64,000 nt of DNA. Origin: Apteryx mantelli. Lineage: Eukaryota; Chordata; Aves; Apterygiformes; Apterygidae. The stretch covers positions 63,019,268 through 63,083,267 of the forward strand of contig NC_089981.1 of NCBI RefSeq assembly GCF_036417845.1, read 5' to 3'. The notes beneath the pieces are model-generated. The model searched no databases. It was given only the letters and a program-made list of their open reading frames with translations, and was not told the origin of the DNA. This document shows, piece by piece, positions 35,565 through 47,193 of the stretch. Numbering within the stretch: position 1 is the stretch's first letter; every line of letters begins with the position of its first letter. Both the position numbers and the translations under genes were made by a program.

Positions 35565-37110
35565 CTAGTCGCCGCCCGGGGCTCCGCGCTGCCCCGCGGA
35601 GCCCGCCTCCGCCTCGCTGCCGGCCGCCGGCGGCTCCTTGTGCCCGCGGCCCGCGGCTTTCTTGTTGAAGCAGAGCTTGAAGACCCCCAAGACGGTCATG
35701 ACCAGGATCACGAGCACCACCACAGCGACCGTGACCAAGATGAAGACGTAGCTGGAGGACGAGGAGGGGGCGGGCGGCGGAGGCGCCGTCTTCTCCTCGG
35801 CAGCGGCGTCGACGGCGGGCGGCCCCGCGGAGCCGCCGGGTGCCGGGGCGGAGAGGCGGCCGCCCGCGGCGGCGGGGGCCGCTCGGGAGGCGGCGGGGGT
35901 CGCGGCGGGGGCCGCGGCGGGGGCCGCGCAGGTGGCGCCGTCCCGCCCGCCCGGGGCGCAGACACAGGCGAAGCCGCCGCCGGCGTCGCGGCACTCGGCG
36001 GCGTCGGCGCAGCGGCCGGTGCCGGGGTGGAGGTAGCCGAAGGGGCAGGGGCACGCGGGCTCCTCGGCGCCCCTCCAGGCGAAGCCGCCGCGCTCCGGCT
36101 CGCAGGTGAGCCGCAGCGCCCCGCGGGGGCCGGGGCAGGCCACGGTGAGCACGGTACCCGGCGGGCTGGAGCCGGGGTCGGCGCTGCGCTCCCCGAAGGG
36201 CAGGCGGTAGTCGAGGCCGAGGGCGCCGGCGGGGCTGGGGGCGGCGCAGGCGCCCTCGTACTGGTACTTACAGACGTAGCCCTGGCTCTGCCGCTGGCAG
36301 GGCCGCTCCTTCCAGCCCCAGGCGCCGCCCGCCGCCACCAGCAGCCCGGCGCAGCGGGCGGTGAGGCAGGACCGCGCCGGCTCCTTCGCCCAGCGGCCGA
36401 GCGCCGCCGGGGCGTCCCGCGCCGCCGCGCCGCCGCCCGCCTCCCACGAGAAGCCGCGGAGCGGCGCGGCCGCGTCGGTGCAGGCGGAGGCGTTGCGCCG
36501 CAGCCCCAGCCAGAAGAGCGAGGCGCCGCGCCCGCCCGCCGCCCTCGCCAGCAGCGCCACGACGAGCCGCAGCTCCGGCTCGCCGCCCAGCCAGGCCAGG
36601 GCGCCGCCGCCGCGGCCGCAGGCGCCGCGGGCCTCGGCGTAGGAGCAGTTGGCGGCGTGGGCGCTGAAGCAGGCGCCGGCGGCCTGGCAGCGCACCGCGC
36701 TGCGCCCGGGCGGCGGGGGCTGCGCCAGCGCGCAGCCCGCCGCCAGCAGCAGGCACCAGGGCCCCGCGCGGCGCATCGTCCCGCGGGCGCGGCCGCCTCC
36801 GCCGGGCGCCGCTCGGTCCCGGCCGCGCGCAGCCCTCCCACGGCCCTGCCAGAGGAAACGTGTCGGGAGCCTGTCACGGACCCCCCGGCCCGGCCTCGGC
36901 CGCCTTCATTTGCTGGCGAGCGGGTGACAAGCAGCTGCCTTCGCAGCCAGGAAACGGTAGCCCAGCCCCGGCCGAAGGGTTTCGGAAGGGGGGGAGAAAG
37001 ACGGTGGAAAATCCCATTTTTTGCCAGTACTCCGAAGGGCGAGTAGGTGGCGGGGCACCCTGAGCCCAGGCGGCGGAGGTGGGCGGTCGCAGGCCCTGTC
37101 TCTGGCGCGT
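35370..37110. promoter_or_regulatory. CpG island covering CLEC14A and its promoter
   Basis: About 1.7 kb of extreme GC and CpG density spans the entire CLEC14A coding region and about 330 bases upstream of its start. The promoter should lie at about 36780-37100 (- strand transcription). No TATA box is evident. GGAA cores, candidate ETS sites of the kind used in endothelial promoters, occur at about 36854, 36950 and 36984. The exact start site cannot be set from sequence. Confidence 0.6.
35565..36776 (-). CDS. CLEC14A: C-type lectin domain family 14 member A
   Basis: Complete intronless 403-residue type I membrane protein; in mammals an endothelial surface receptor acting in cell adhesion and angiogenesis. 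Order of parts: signal peptide (about 1-19); C-type lectin-like domain (about 30-169) with LRGFSW, WKERPC and GYVCKYQYE; a sushi-like Cys segment (178-242); one EGF-like domain (242-283) with GGFACVCAPG; an Ala/Pro/Ser-rich stalk (284-342); a membrane segment (343-366) with AVVVLVILVMTVLG, almost as in mammals; then KLCF and a short tail. N-glycosylation sequons at N43 and N95. The start has A at -3 and opens a signal peptide. Odd points: it is about 90 residues shorter than the 490 of human, mainly in stalk and tail, and extremely rich in Ala, Gly, Pro and Arg from GC bias. Thrombomodulin and CD93 are excluded by the single EGF domain and by the SSTR1 neighbour. Sequencing errors in such GC-rich DNA could have altered the tail. 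Confidence 0.93.
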   Translation of the reverse strand: MRRAGPWCLLLAAGCALAQPPPPGRSAVRCQAAGACFSAHAANCSYAEARGACGRGGGALAWLGGEPELRLVVALLARAAGGRGASLFWLGLRRNASACTDAAAPLRGFSWEAGGGAAARDAPAALGRWAKEPARSCLTARCAGLLVAAGGAWGWKERPCQRQSQGYVCKYQYEGACAAPSPAGALGLDYRLPFGERSADPGSSPPGTVLTVACPGPRGALRLTCEPERGGFAWRGAEEPACPCPFGYLHPGTGRCADAAECRDAGGGFACVCAPGGRDGATCAAPAAAPAATPAASRAAPAAAGGRLSAPAPGGSAGPPAVDAAAEEKTAPPPPAPSSSSSYVFILVTVAVVVLVILVMTVLGVFKLCFNKKAAGRGHKEPPAAGSEAEAGSAGQRGAPGGD

Positions 37111-37361
37111 GTCAAGGAGATGCCTGGGTGCCCCTGCGCAGCGCTCCTGTCCCCTGACTCCTGGCAGTGTGTTTCAGAGGCGGCTCGCAGGAGGAACTGG
37201 GCCTGGTTTAAGAACATTTTCCTTAAAAAAATCAAGTTTGGGCGTTAGGTGAAGTAGTGCAACCCTTCAGTTCCCAATACTTAAGCCAGTTTTACACTTC
37301 ATAAAATTGATTTAGCTTACTGGTTTCAAGCAAACTGGTTTAAACGCATCTTACATTAGGG

Positions 37362-37433
37362 GTCTACACTAACTTTCAGTGGATCGCTTTTAAATGAGTT
37401 CAATTGATCCACTACAACTGTTCCTTTGTAGAC
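37362..37433. repeat. Possible remnant of a GTCTACA-ended repeat
   Basis: GTCTACACT at the left and TTTGTAGACAC at the right are inverted copies about 70 bases apart, with a further TTGATCCACT/AGTGGATCG inverted pair inside. Termini resemble those of the 9447-9796 element. Weak, by eye only. Confidence 0.3.
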
Positions 37434-40400
37434 ACTTTATAAATTGCCTCATTTTCATACTCCTTACTGTAAGAGCTGGAATCTCTGCTGCTATCTTGCA
37501 TGTATGCTCAGATACAGCACACATCTGAGTCTCTCTCCTAGGCTTTTTAAGCAGCATAAGACTACGTGCATTTCATTTTCCAGCTCACTTTGGAAGAATC
37601 CATCGCCATGATTTGAGTTTCATGTATATGATGTTTTACAAATTCCTAGTGTGTGACTATCCAGAAAAAGCAAAGAAAAAAGGGGGAAAATCTATCTGGA
37701 ATTAAAAAAGTACTTTCATCAGTAGCTGCTGTTTCTTGAGGGAGTAAGTTCTACAGTCTTGGGTCCAGGATCCAGGTAGACTCAGAGTCCTGCACAAAGT
37801 ATCTGCACTGTTACAGTAAATTAGAGGCTCTACTAGTTCACATTTGGTATGCTTTAGAGCTGGAGATGTGTTGCCCATTCCTTGCCCATTCCTTGTTTTG
37901 CCTGTCTTCTCCCTGACTCCTGAATGATGGGAAACTGTAGCTTGGTAGCAGTTGTTTCTAACCTTCCATTTTTCTGCCTATATTTTGAATAGTATTTGCA
38001 CTCCTGTTCCCTAGCTGAACATAGAGGCCACAATAAAGCAAAATAAGATACTAAAAAGATCAAATTCTGGTTTTCCTCCTTGTCCACTTTGGTGAATTCT
38101 CAAGAATTAACTTGATTTTTTTTTCAAATGAAGCAGACTTTCAAGCATTGTTTGTGTCTTTTCAAGCAGAATGATTTAAACACTTATTTCACATCTATAT
38201 GAAAAGATAAGAATTAAATATCAGTTTCTCCCCAGAATGTGCATCTATTAGTTAATTAATGTTTGCTTTGGGGAAACATTTTGCTAAATGCTTGTACAGT
38301 CCCAGTAGATAGTGACATATACACAAATTCTATTTATCATAATTGTAAGAGTTAACAAAGCAACATTTCTAAATATAATAGAAAAAGTGGATTAGGGCTA
38401 AATTTAATTTGCACATTAACAACTGTTTTTAAGCAGAATATTACATTCAGTTAGTTTTTATTTTGTTTTCACTTGGCATTGAGTGGAAGTGAAACTGGTT
38501 CAAATGTTGCCTATATTTTCACTGTATTTCAAGAGAATTAAACTGCTTGGCTAAATTTGCTATATGTTTATTTATTGTGGGGAGAATAATTACATTTAGG
38601 GTGCCAGTAGATTTAATTTTTATGGAAAATAGGTTTTGTAATAAAACAAAAACCTGTTGATTTAATTCTAGAGGAAATCAGAAATCTAGTTAATCAAGGT
38701 GTATAGATGTACTGTATGTTACAGCCACAGAAGTCACAATCTACAGTGCTGTAGCACTTACATTTTCCGAGCTGTGCTGCCCACTGGAGTTCTCACTCCC
38801 CAGTTAGTTTCCTCTCCACTGTGCCTCAGGGCAGAGAGGTGCCAAATAATGTGCTTGTGCGGATGAGCACAGGGCGGCCCTTGCTGTCTCTGCTTGGCCT
38901 CCAAGCTGGAAAGGTGCAGGTCAGTTGGCATCTATCATCTGTATCACCAGATGCTGTTCCAGTTTGCATCTGGAAGCTCTATCGTCAGATTTCTAATTCT
39001 TTTTTGGGTCTAGCCTTCAATGAACCTATACAAAATTAACTGTACCTTTAGTCCTTTGATGTTTCTTGATGATACATAAAGGCTATGCTTTTATAAACCC
39101 CTGTCAGGTTAGTAGCTTGAGCCCTTTTTCCCCAAAATATCGTTGATAGATTTGGGAGAGAAGAGAAGTTATATGAGAGATGCACAGCTTACTACTGCCT
39201 CCTTGTTAGAGTATGCTGACAAGACTTTGCCAAGGATGAACCTGTTATCCTACAGCTTCATTTTGTTTTCTCTTTCAGAATAGGATTAATTTATTGCAGG
39301 TAAATAGAAACAAGCCTGTATAAACAGAAAAAATAAAACAGAAGCAATAAAACAGTTCCATTCGATGCTTCACACCTATTCTTAAGGCTCTGTCCCTAGA
39401 AAGGAGACTGCAATTCAGCCTCTGAAAACATTTGTTCCCTGGCTTCTCTTTTAGACTGTCAACAAGGGCATGATTTGAACCATCTGTGATGGCCTGTCCA
39501 CCACGTATTTGACAGATGCTAGCAACTCATTTCACACAGGCCATGACTTTAATTTCCTAGGCTATATTTGAACCAGCAATTTAGAAACAACAGGTTAGCC
39601 ACCAATGCCTCAGGCCCTCTAGTCTCTTAAGAGAAACTCATAACAAAGAGAAATATGAAAACCGTAAGTGACAAAGCTGAAGGCTTTAACCAACAGAAAA
39701 TCAGAGACAGTAGCTATACATCTGCCTGATCTGCCTATCTACCTGCGTTTTTTCCTGTTGTTGCCCCCAAGAGTCCTGCAGCACAGAATCATTTAGAAAA
39801 TAACCAGTCTACTAGGTCTCCAGAAAACAGCTCTTCCTCTGTTTTTGAATGTTCTTCTGGTTCCATTTTAAGTAAATAAATAAAAAAACCTATTCCATCA
39901 AGTATCTATGTGGGTTTTTTTCTGAAGAATTCCTTCCCTGAATGAGAGGATTAGCTACTCATACACAAATGCAGCTACCAGTCACATTGGGAGGCATTAA
40001 ACTTCCATATATAAAGAAGACTTTATTATATGAATGTGAACGTTATATGACTAATTGATGTATAAGTCATAATGTAGCTGTTTTGCTCAGTGGTAAAAAC
40101 CTTATTATTTTAGCTGTAGCCTTTGCTTTGTAGCACTTCTTAGTCTTCTGCCTGTAAGATCTAAGGCTTTGAAAAATATGTGGCTTTCTTTAATTGGAAG
40201 TAAGAGCCTGTCAATTTTTATTTCATTATGTAGCTATATCTATGTTATAATAATATGTATGTTTTGACTAATGAATAATGAGAGAAGTGCTGAATTAGTA
40301 AAACTACTTTTCTTTTTTAGGGTGGATACTTTCCTGCATTTTTATGTGGTAAATTAAAACTATTCTTTTTTTGCTTAACCAGGAAATATGTCAGCCATAT

Positions 40401-42583
40401 GCAAGCACATGCCTCACAACTGGTAGGGCTTAAGGGAATATATTTTCATCAGAAGTAGGCTCATAGAGAGATCCAGCAACCTGCTCTTACTAGGAGCTGT
40501 ATTTTGCTTTGCAGAGGCAGAAGAGATGGATGGTGCAATAAAAGAGATCTGCCTGGCTATGAAGGCGATAAGTAGAACGATTACATAACACTGCGGTGTT
40601 TAGGGTACAAGTAAGGTACCTTAGCTGGCTGGTGATGCTTCTCGTTCTCAAAGGGGATGTGGGAAAGTGTCTGGTTTAGAGCTATCGCTGCCAACCACCC
40701 GTTCTGCTACAAACCTGGGAGCAGCGTCTAGCAGCAGAAGCAGCCACAGCTTCTCTTTCCTACGCACAAAGGAAGGCTGCTCGGGGCGCCTCTCTCTGCA
40801 GCTGTCCTGTGCATGCAGGACGGCTCAAGAAACCTGTTACCATCTATTGTGTGATACAGATTTCTTGGGGGGAGGTGGAAAGTGTGGAGAGGAAGAGAGG
40901 ATGGAAGGAGAGGATCAATAAGCTCACCCCACTGCCCGTTTGTGTTGCTCCGGCCTTCCAGCTTGCTCCAACAAGGCAATAAGGTGTATGATGGGCTCAA
41001 CACCCTTGGTCAGGGAGGAGGCTGCAGCCTTGTCCCTGCAAACTCGCTCCTCCCCCTGCTCCCAACCAGTATCACTACTGGATCCGCACATCACTGCTGA
41101 AGTTATTGTGAGTAAGGCCAAAGCATATCCCCCTTCTTCCAGTGCTCTGAGACGAGCTAGATAATAATTTAGACTGAAACATCCCAATGGAAAAAGATTT
41201 TCTGACCAAGTGAGAATTACTGTTGTTTGAGAGCATGCTCCGAAAATGATAGGTTAAGTTATCCTGTCTTCACTCAGTGCTACAGGAGATTGATATCTTC
41301 ATTTAAAAAGTGGTTTATCAAATAATGAGGCAGTCCTACATGTAAGTTGTGCTGAAGCACAGAAATGTGTTTTCTCACTAAAGAGGTATATTCTTCTTTA
41401 GGAAAATACTTAGGTAAAAATCAGACCCTCTTGATACCTCTTAAGTCAGTGAGAACTGTGTCATTTATTGAGTGCACCAGGATTTCTCCTGAATTTGACT
41501 GCATTCAAACAATCAAACAGCTTGCAACAGGGAATAAAAATGCCAGGTGAGATCTTGCATGCTTTTATTAGTTCACAGAAAGCAGAAAAAGAAATGAAAA
41601 TGAGAGTTTCTGTCCTATTATAACAACTTGCTTCATCACAAGAAGTTAATTATTCATTTCTCAAAAGGACTACATAGATAACAAGGTTCACTTACACAGT
41701 TGGAAAAGATAACCCAGCAGGGGTCCTGCAAGTTCCTGCCTACTGTAATAGCTATTTCCAATGACATTATCATATAGCTACAGGAGTTTTCAAACTAAGG
41801 CATAATATTTAACTGCTTTTATGAACAGAGTGGTTTGTCTTTTCCATTTATGACATGGACATAAAGTAGAACTAATCCTCACCTGTTTAAGTGATGTTTA
41901 ATAGACTCAATGCACAAACAAAAAGATGCTAATGTAGCATTACACAATATGTATACATTACCCTTAAAACCTGTTTCCATTTTGATTGTCATGTTTCCAC
42001 TACTAATTATGCAAGAAAATAATGTATTCTGTTAACACTTCCATTCATCTTTAATGAGTTATTAACAAAGATTCCAAACCTGTAATTAGCTAGAGGAAAT
42101 GAACTCCAGAACTCTCAAATTAAACGTTTTAAATCTTTTCTAAAAATACTGTAGTCTATAAATATGTTTTGTTCCCACTCTAGCCCACTCTCCTTTCTTT
42201 TGTTTACTGAATAATTCATATGCATTCCATCCCAGGTTCTAAATTCTTCCAATGTGCTGTATTACATAGCACTGTCTGGTTGCCATCTTGGAGCTTCATG
42301 CCGAGTATATGTTGGTGGGAGCGGGTCCACATGAACTGGAGGCAGACTACAGACATATGCTGTAGTTTTCACTTAGAGATGCCAAAAGCAGCAAAAGCAC
42401 TGAAATATGTCATGGTATGATCAACCTTCCTTGCATCATCTTCTCTTTACTCTTTACTTTGAACGACAAGCACCCAGCAGTGGGTCGGAGCTTTGACTGG
42501 TTTGATATATTTTAGTGGTCCCTGTGAAGTACCCGCACACTGCAGAGTCTAAGTTTTCATTTGTGTGTGCATGTATATAGATG

Positions 42584-42589
<6 letters not shown>

Positions 42590-42619
<30 letters not shown>
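42590..42619. repeat. (TA)n microsatellite
   Basis: Fifteen uninterrupted TA units, preceded by GTGTGTGC and GTCTGTG. Confidence 0.95.
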
Positions 42620-42622
<3 letters not shown>

Positions 42623-42903
42623 TATATGAATATAAAGACATTTTAAGTGCTTGCAATTGTAAAGAAGTCTTTTCAAGTGCAAGCTGTCACTATTCCCAAT
42701 GACAGGGAATAGTCCAAAGAAGTCTGAAAGAAGGAGGCACCAATGTAAATATTACTCCTCTCATTAATCTCATTATTGCTGACATCAGCTATTTGATACC
42801 TGAGCAGTATGGTGTTAGAATAAGTTTGAGAGTGACAGACAGCGAAGGGTAAAGCTGAGGGAATGGAGAGTTCCTGCATAGAATAAAATGGACAGGCAGA
42901 AAA

Positions 42904-42940
42904 GAAGTGAGTAGACACAAAAAAGTGAGTAGACACAAAG
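42904..42940 (+). repeat. Short tandem duplication
   Basis: AGTGAGTAGACACAAA is present twice in a row with a period of about 18 bases. Confidence 0.8.
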
Positions 42941-42984
42941 AGAAGAGAATAGGGAAGGAATCAGAAGGAAGGTGAGATTACTCA

Positions 42985-43140
42985 CTACTGCGGCAGTACG
43001 AGGAGCAGGAGGGAGCTGAGGGGCTGGGTTACGGCAGGCCGGTGCCGCACAAGCGCCTGGGGGTGACCGCAGGCGCATTTGAACGGCTGCACAGCCCCCG
43101 CGGCAGCTTGGCATGGCATCCGCCCGATCCCAGGCAACGC
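42985..43140 (-). promoter_or_regulatory. Orphan CpG-rich patch next to a strong 5' splice site
   Basis: About 150 bases hold some 14 CpG dinucleotides in an AT-rich region. Reading the - strand, the patch is followed at once by GTGAGTAA (42985 to 42978), a near-consensus splice donor. This is the arrangement of a CpG-island promoter with a short first exon, but no acceptor or further exon was identified, so a non-coding transcript is only a possibility. Confidence 0.3.
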
Positions 43141-45788
43141 AGTGCTGCTAAATAACAATAATAGCTGAAATAAAAAGTAGTTACCACGTAAAGAGTATAT
43201 TGGTTCTTTGATTTTGAATGTACTCCTACAGGCAGCTCTGCGAGATCCACTGTATGCTGATGGAAGTTCACACCCTTAAACTTACTTTGTGGCTCAAAAG
43301 CCATACTTAAAAAGCGTTATTATCAGAATGAGTCTGACACCTCATATGTACCGTTTCCTTTCCGGTCCATTGGGATTTTATCAGAAGCCTCTCTAAGCCA
43401 TAGATTTCAAAGGGCTCAAAAAATGTGTGTGGTTCTACTATCCTCCCATCCTAAGAAAAAACTACCCAAAGAGAAGAATGAGAAATTAATTCCATTTTTG
43501 CCTACATCATATCATATGGCTTTCAATCCTCAAAACCTATTTTTTGACCTAAACAGAAATAATTTGGTAAATTAATGAATTTTCATTTAAAGTGAGAAAC
43601 TCTCCATTTTTAGTAACTTCCTATAGAAGTGCAATTACACAACAAACTCTCAAAACTGGCGGATTATTTGAATGAGGCAAAGTTTCCTAGGGAAATAAAG
43701 TAAAATAGCAGGAAAAACAATGGTAAAGAGGTGATTTCACTTCCTGGCATTTTGCCCAGACTGACCCTTTAAGAGAGTGTCTTGAAGTATTTGGTTGAGA
43801 AAGGGCAAGAAATACAGACTAGTGAGAATAAATTAAAGAGAGAGCAGCTGTGAGATAGGGAGGCAGCAGATGCTCGTCTACATGAGCAATCAATTCAAAA
43901 TGAAAAAAATAAAAGGAAGGAAGAATATTCTGAGCCTAGTGAAATTATTGTTGTCTTGGAGGTTATGGGAGGTAAACATGCCTTTTAGGGGAATACCTAT
44001 TGCCATTCTTTTTGTGAGACTGGCCCATCAAAAAAGGTTTTAGTTCACTTTACCAATGCCTCTTTTTCCCCTTCCCTTTTTAAACAATCTCCTTTCTTGA
44101 AGCATTTTCATCTCCAAAGTGTCTAATGTTTTAAATGCTCCTTATTGTTTGGTTGAAATTATTAATGTGCTATAGAAGGGGAGAAGACTTCAGAGGATCT
44201 TGCTGTATGGCACACAGGTGTGTTACTGTCTTGCTTATCGTGGCAAAAAGGGAAACACTGCTCTTCTTTGTATTTGCATTTTAAATGGTTGCAGGTATAC
44301 TTATTATCCTAAATGGCTCTATACTCATAAAACAGTACCTAGGATCTTAAAATTTTCATGACATAAAAAACACAGATAAGTTATTATTATGCTCTGGAGG
44401 GAATGCATTTTGAAAGCAGAGATAGGCTAAAGAAACAAATTAATATATACCTATGAACTTCACACACTCCAGAATGTGGGGTATTCAGAACAGTGGTGTT
44501 AGTCCTTGTCTAGTTAAAACAGGAAAATTAAAATGACACTTTACTAAAGAAATGCTTACTTACTAAAAATGGCTTATGGCCATTGCTATTGCAATGGCTA
44601 AGTGGTAGTCATATAATACCTGTATTTCTTTCATGCTGAGGTAAAATCCTAGCAGCACTGACGAGCTTTCATAATTTAAATGAAATAATCATCTCTGTTA
44701 TGACAGTAAGTAAGGTTTTTTTCAAACAAAGTCTTAAAAATTAAGGTCTATCGGTGCTAAAGGCATTGAAGACCAACTGTTTCCATGAAGAACAAAACTA
44801 GTCTTTATTGAGCAAACTCATTTTAGAACAGAGTTGCACTGGCAATGCATTAGCACTTGTGCATTTGCATGACAGAATCGTTCTACATTTTCAGCCGCAA
44901 ACAGGTTTTGTTATTATGATTATTGTAATGTTATTTTTGTATGATGGTTGTGTCACAGGCCCCAGTTTCCTTGTATTATTATTCACATTAGATTGTATCA
45001 TATAAGTATCTGTAAAGATACAGTCTTTGTACTGCAGATACTAAAATCTCAGGGTTACAGACAGCATGTAAACATTATATGTCTCCAGTAGAGCTATGCA
45101 AACTGACTCCCATCTGAGCATACAGCTAGTCCATTCTGCTGTGTGTATGCAAAATGAATATCTAGACTCTTCTGCCCGTATCTGAACATTTGTGATAATT
45201 TGTCCCCTTACATTATGGGGATCCTTGAGAAAGACAGGCAATCTATTCATATTATAAAATAAAGCCCTAACTACTATATAACTTTAAAAAATAAAATAAA
45301 ATCCATATAATCATATTTAAAGTAAGCCATGAATAATAGTTTGTGAGAACAGAAGCAACCTCAATTCCTAGCTTAATTTAGAGTGATGCCAGTCAGAGGC
45401 TGCCCTTGAAGACTGTTGGTGTGCACACGTCTTCTATAAAGGGAGCAACTGTCATCACTGTTCCACTAGTTTCATACTGCAGCCACCATATATTTTGTTT
45501 AGTTTTGCAGTGCAAAAGCAGAGTTGCAGTAATTTGTTCCTCAGTGTTCATCGAATATAGTGTAATGTGAGGGAGAGGCTAGAACCTGCAGGAATTTAAT
45601 TTAGGCAGCAATGATCTCTACAGGCAGACCAAATTCCCTGGGTGGATCATTCACATTTAGTACCGTTTTCCCAGGTAAGGCAAGCAGGGGCTCTGAGTGT
45701 TGCATGCCGTTACTTTAGCTATGCATTACTCAGGACAGTGCCCTGGAATCCAGTTGGACTACTTGGCATTTGGATTCAAAGGGCCTTG

Positions 45789-45828
45789 GTTTTATATTAG
45801 TTGAATAGGTTTTATATTAGTTGAATAG
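45789..45828 (+). repeat. Perfect 20-bp tandem duplication
   Basis: GTTTTATATTAGTTGAATAG occurs twice without a spacer, at 45789-45808 and 45809-45828. Identical copies suggest a recent event. Confidence 0.95.
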
Positions 45829-47174
45829 AAAAGGTCAATAGCAGGTTAGAGACAATTGAATGTTAATAAATAATAAAGGAATGACAACTGAAAGGTCTTT
45901 GACCCATCCCTGCTGATACTGATCTGAACTGAGAAAAAAAAAAAGGCAAACCCTTCCCCATTCACAGATCTAGAAGCAATTCTGATGTGTGTCAGTAAAA
46001 GATGGGAGTCAGACCAAGACTATATTAGCAGATGGCAAGGGGAATAAAACATAAACAACCAAAGAACAATAGTTACTGCGTGTCAAGTATAAATAAGATA
46101 TGCTTATATAAAATATTTTTGGCATAATAGTGTTCTCATATGTGTTGCAATGCACAAAATCCTGTCCATGAGCCTCTTCCATGTGGCCTTGCAGCCACAG
46201 AGGGGCTGGGGGGAAGCAGGGAGTCTACCTACATCTTATGAGCAGACACCTTCTCCAGGAGAAGCCTCTTGGAGACCAGACTCACCTGTGATGCAGATGC
46301 TCAGCTTTCAGGCCCATCCATTCTTATTATTCTTATTCTCTGATCTCATGTGAATCAAATCCACTAAACACCTCTATTGCATAGAGCCTTGCAAAAAACA
46401 TAGTCAGATGGTAAAAGGACAGATAAGGGCAATTCTGTAACCTGAAGGCTGAGCATTTTTTTATAACAAAGTAGGATTACTTCTGCTGCAGTGAGTATTT
46501 CTGTATTTTGTATCCAGTAGAAAAATTTTGTCAGGACAGACTGATATAGAAACCCATCTAAGACTGATCTTCTCCTGAAGCGTGGGGTTTTGCTTCATAT
46601 CCCTATTCCACAATTTGACAGAGGCATGATTTGAGCATAGATCACTTACTTACACTCAAGTAAGCACAGTAATTATTGAGCTGTCTTTTTTCCGTTCTGT
46701 TTTTTGGTGTGGGGTTGTGGTTTTTTTTGAGAGAGAGACTGACTAAATACCAGTTTTCTGATGTACTGGAAGTGTATCAGTGGGGATTTGGAATAAACAA
46801 ACCTCTCCCATTTCTTTCTTCCCTAACAGAAAGGGCTTAAGGACATCTCCAACTTTAAATGAGTTAGGAACACTGCATTTGACATAGACTGTTCCTTTGA
46901 TGTAGATACTAAATTGAGGCCTATCTAGCCTATTCCAATAGCTTTACAAAAGAGATCTTACAAAAATATGTAGAGAAACAGCACTTTTGCTGAAATGTTC
47001 TGTGTTAAGTTTCTTGCCATTTCAGGATGGCAATGTTTGCTGCTGTAAAGCCAATGAGAATCATCCACTTTTAAATGTATTGGTTTTAGTCTTACCTGTA
47101 CTTTGTGTCAGTGTATGAAAAAGGGATTTTTAGTCTTTACAGTTTAAATATTCAAAAAAGGGGGGAGGAGGGAG

Positions 47175-47193
47175 GGAGGAAGTTACTTCCTCC
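47175..47193. promoter_or_regulatory. Palindrome of two ETS-like GGAAGT sites
   Basis: GGAGGAAGTTACTTCCTCC is a palindrome except for its central position, placing two GGAA cores head to head, a known geometry for ETS-factor dimers. A purine-rich stretch precedes it (47158-47179). Function is a guess. Confidence 0.3.

Larger units (their letters stand above)
37111..42989. other. Gene-free spacer beyond CLEC14A
   Basis: No gene supported. It contains a GTCTACA-type inverted-repeat remnant (37362-37433), a small 11-base duplication CCCATTCCTTG near 37865-37890, a (TA)n repeat at 42590-42619 and a GC-richer patch at 40660-41100 with short frames on both strands and no domain. Confidence 0.55.

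Noticed and set aside
35565-36776. Thrombomodulin or CD93 instead of CLEC14A
   Set aside because: Only one EGF-like domain is present (both others have several), the membrane segment and KLCF juncture match CLEC14A, and the neighbour is SSTR1 rather than SSTR4.
35250-37046. 598-codon + strand frame as a gene
   Set aside because: It is the antisense shadow of CLEC14A in DNA so GC-rich that stops are rare; it has no domain and consists of Ala/Gly/Arg-rich low complexity.
40660-41187. Cluster of short frames in a GC-richer patch
   Set aside because: Frames occur on both strands at similar length with no domain or splice logic.
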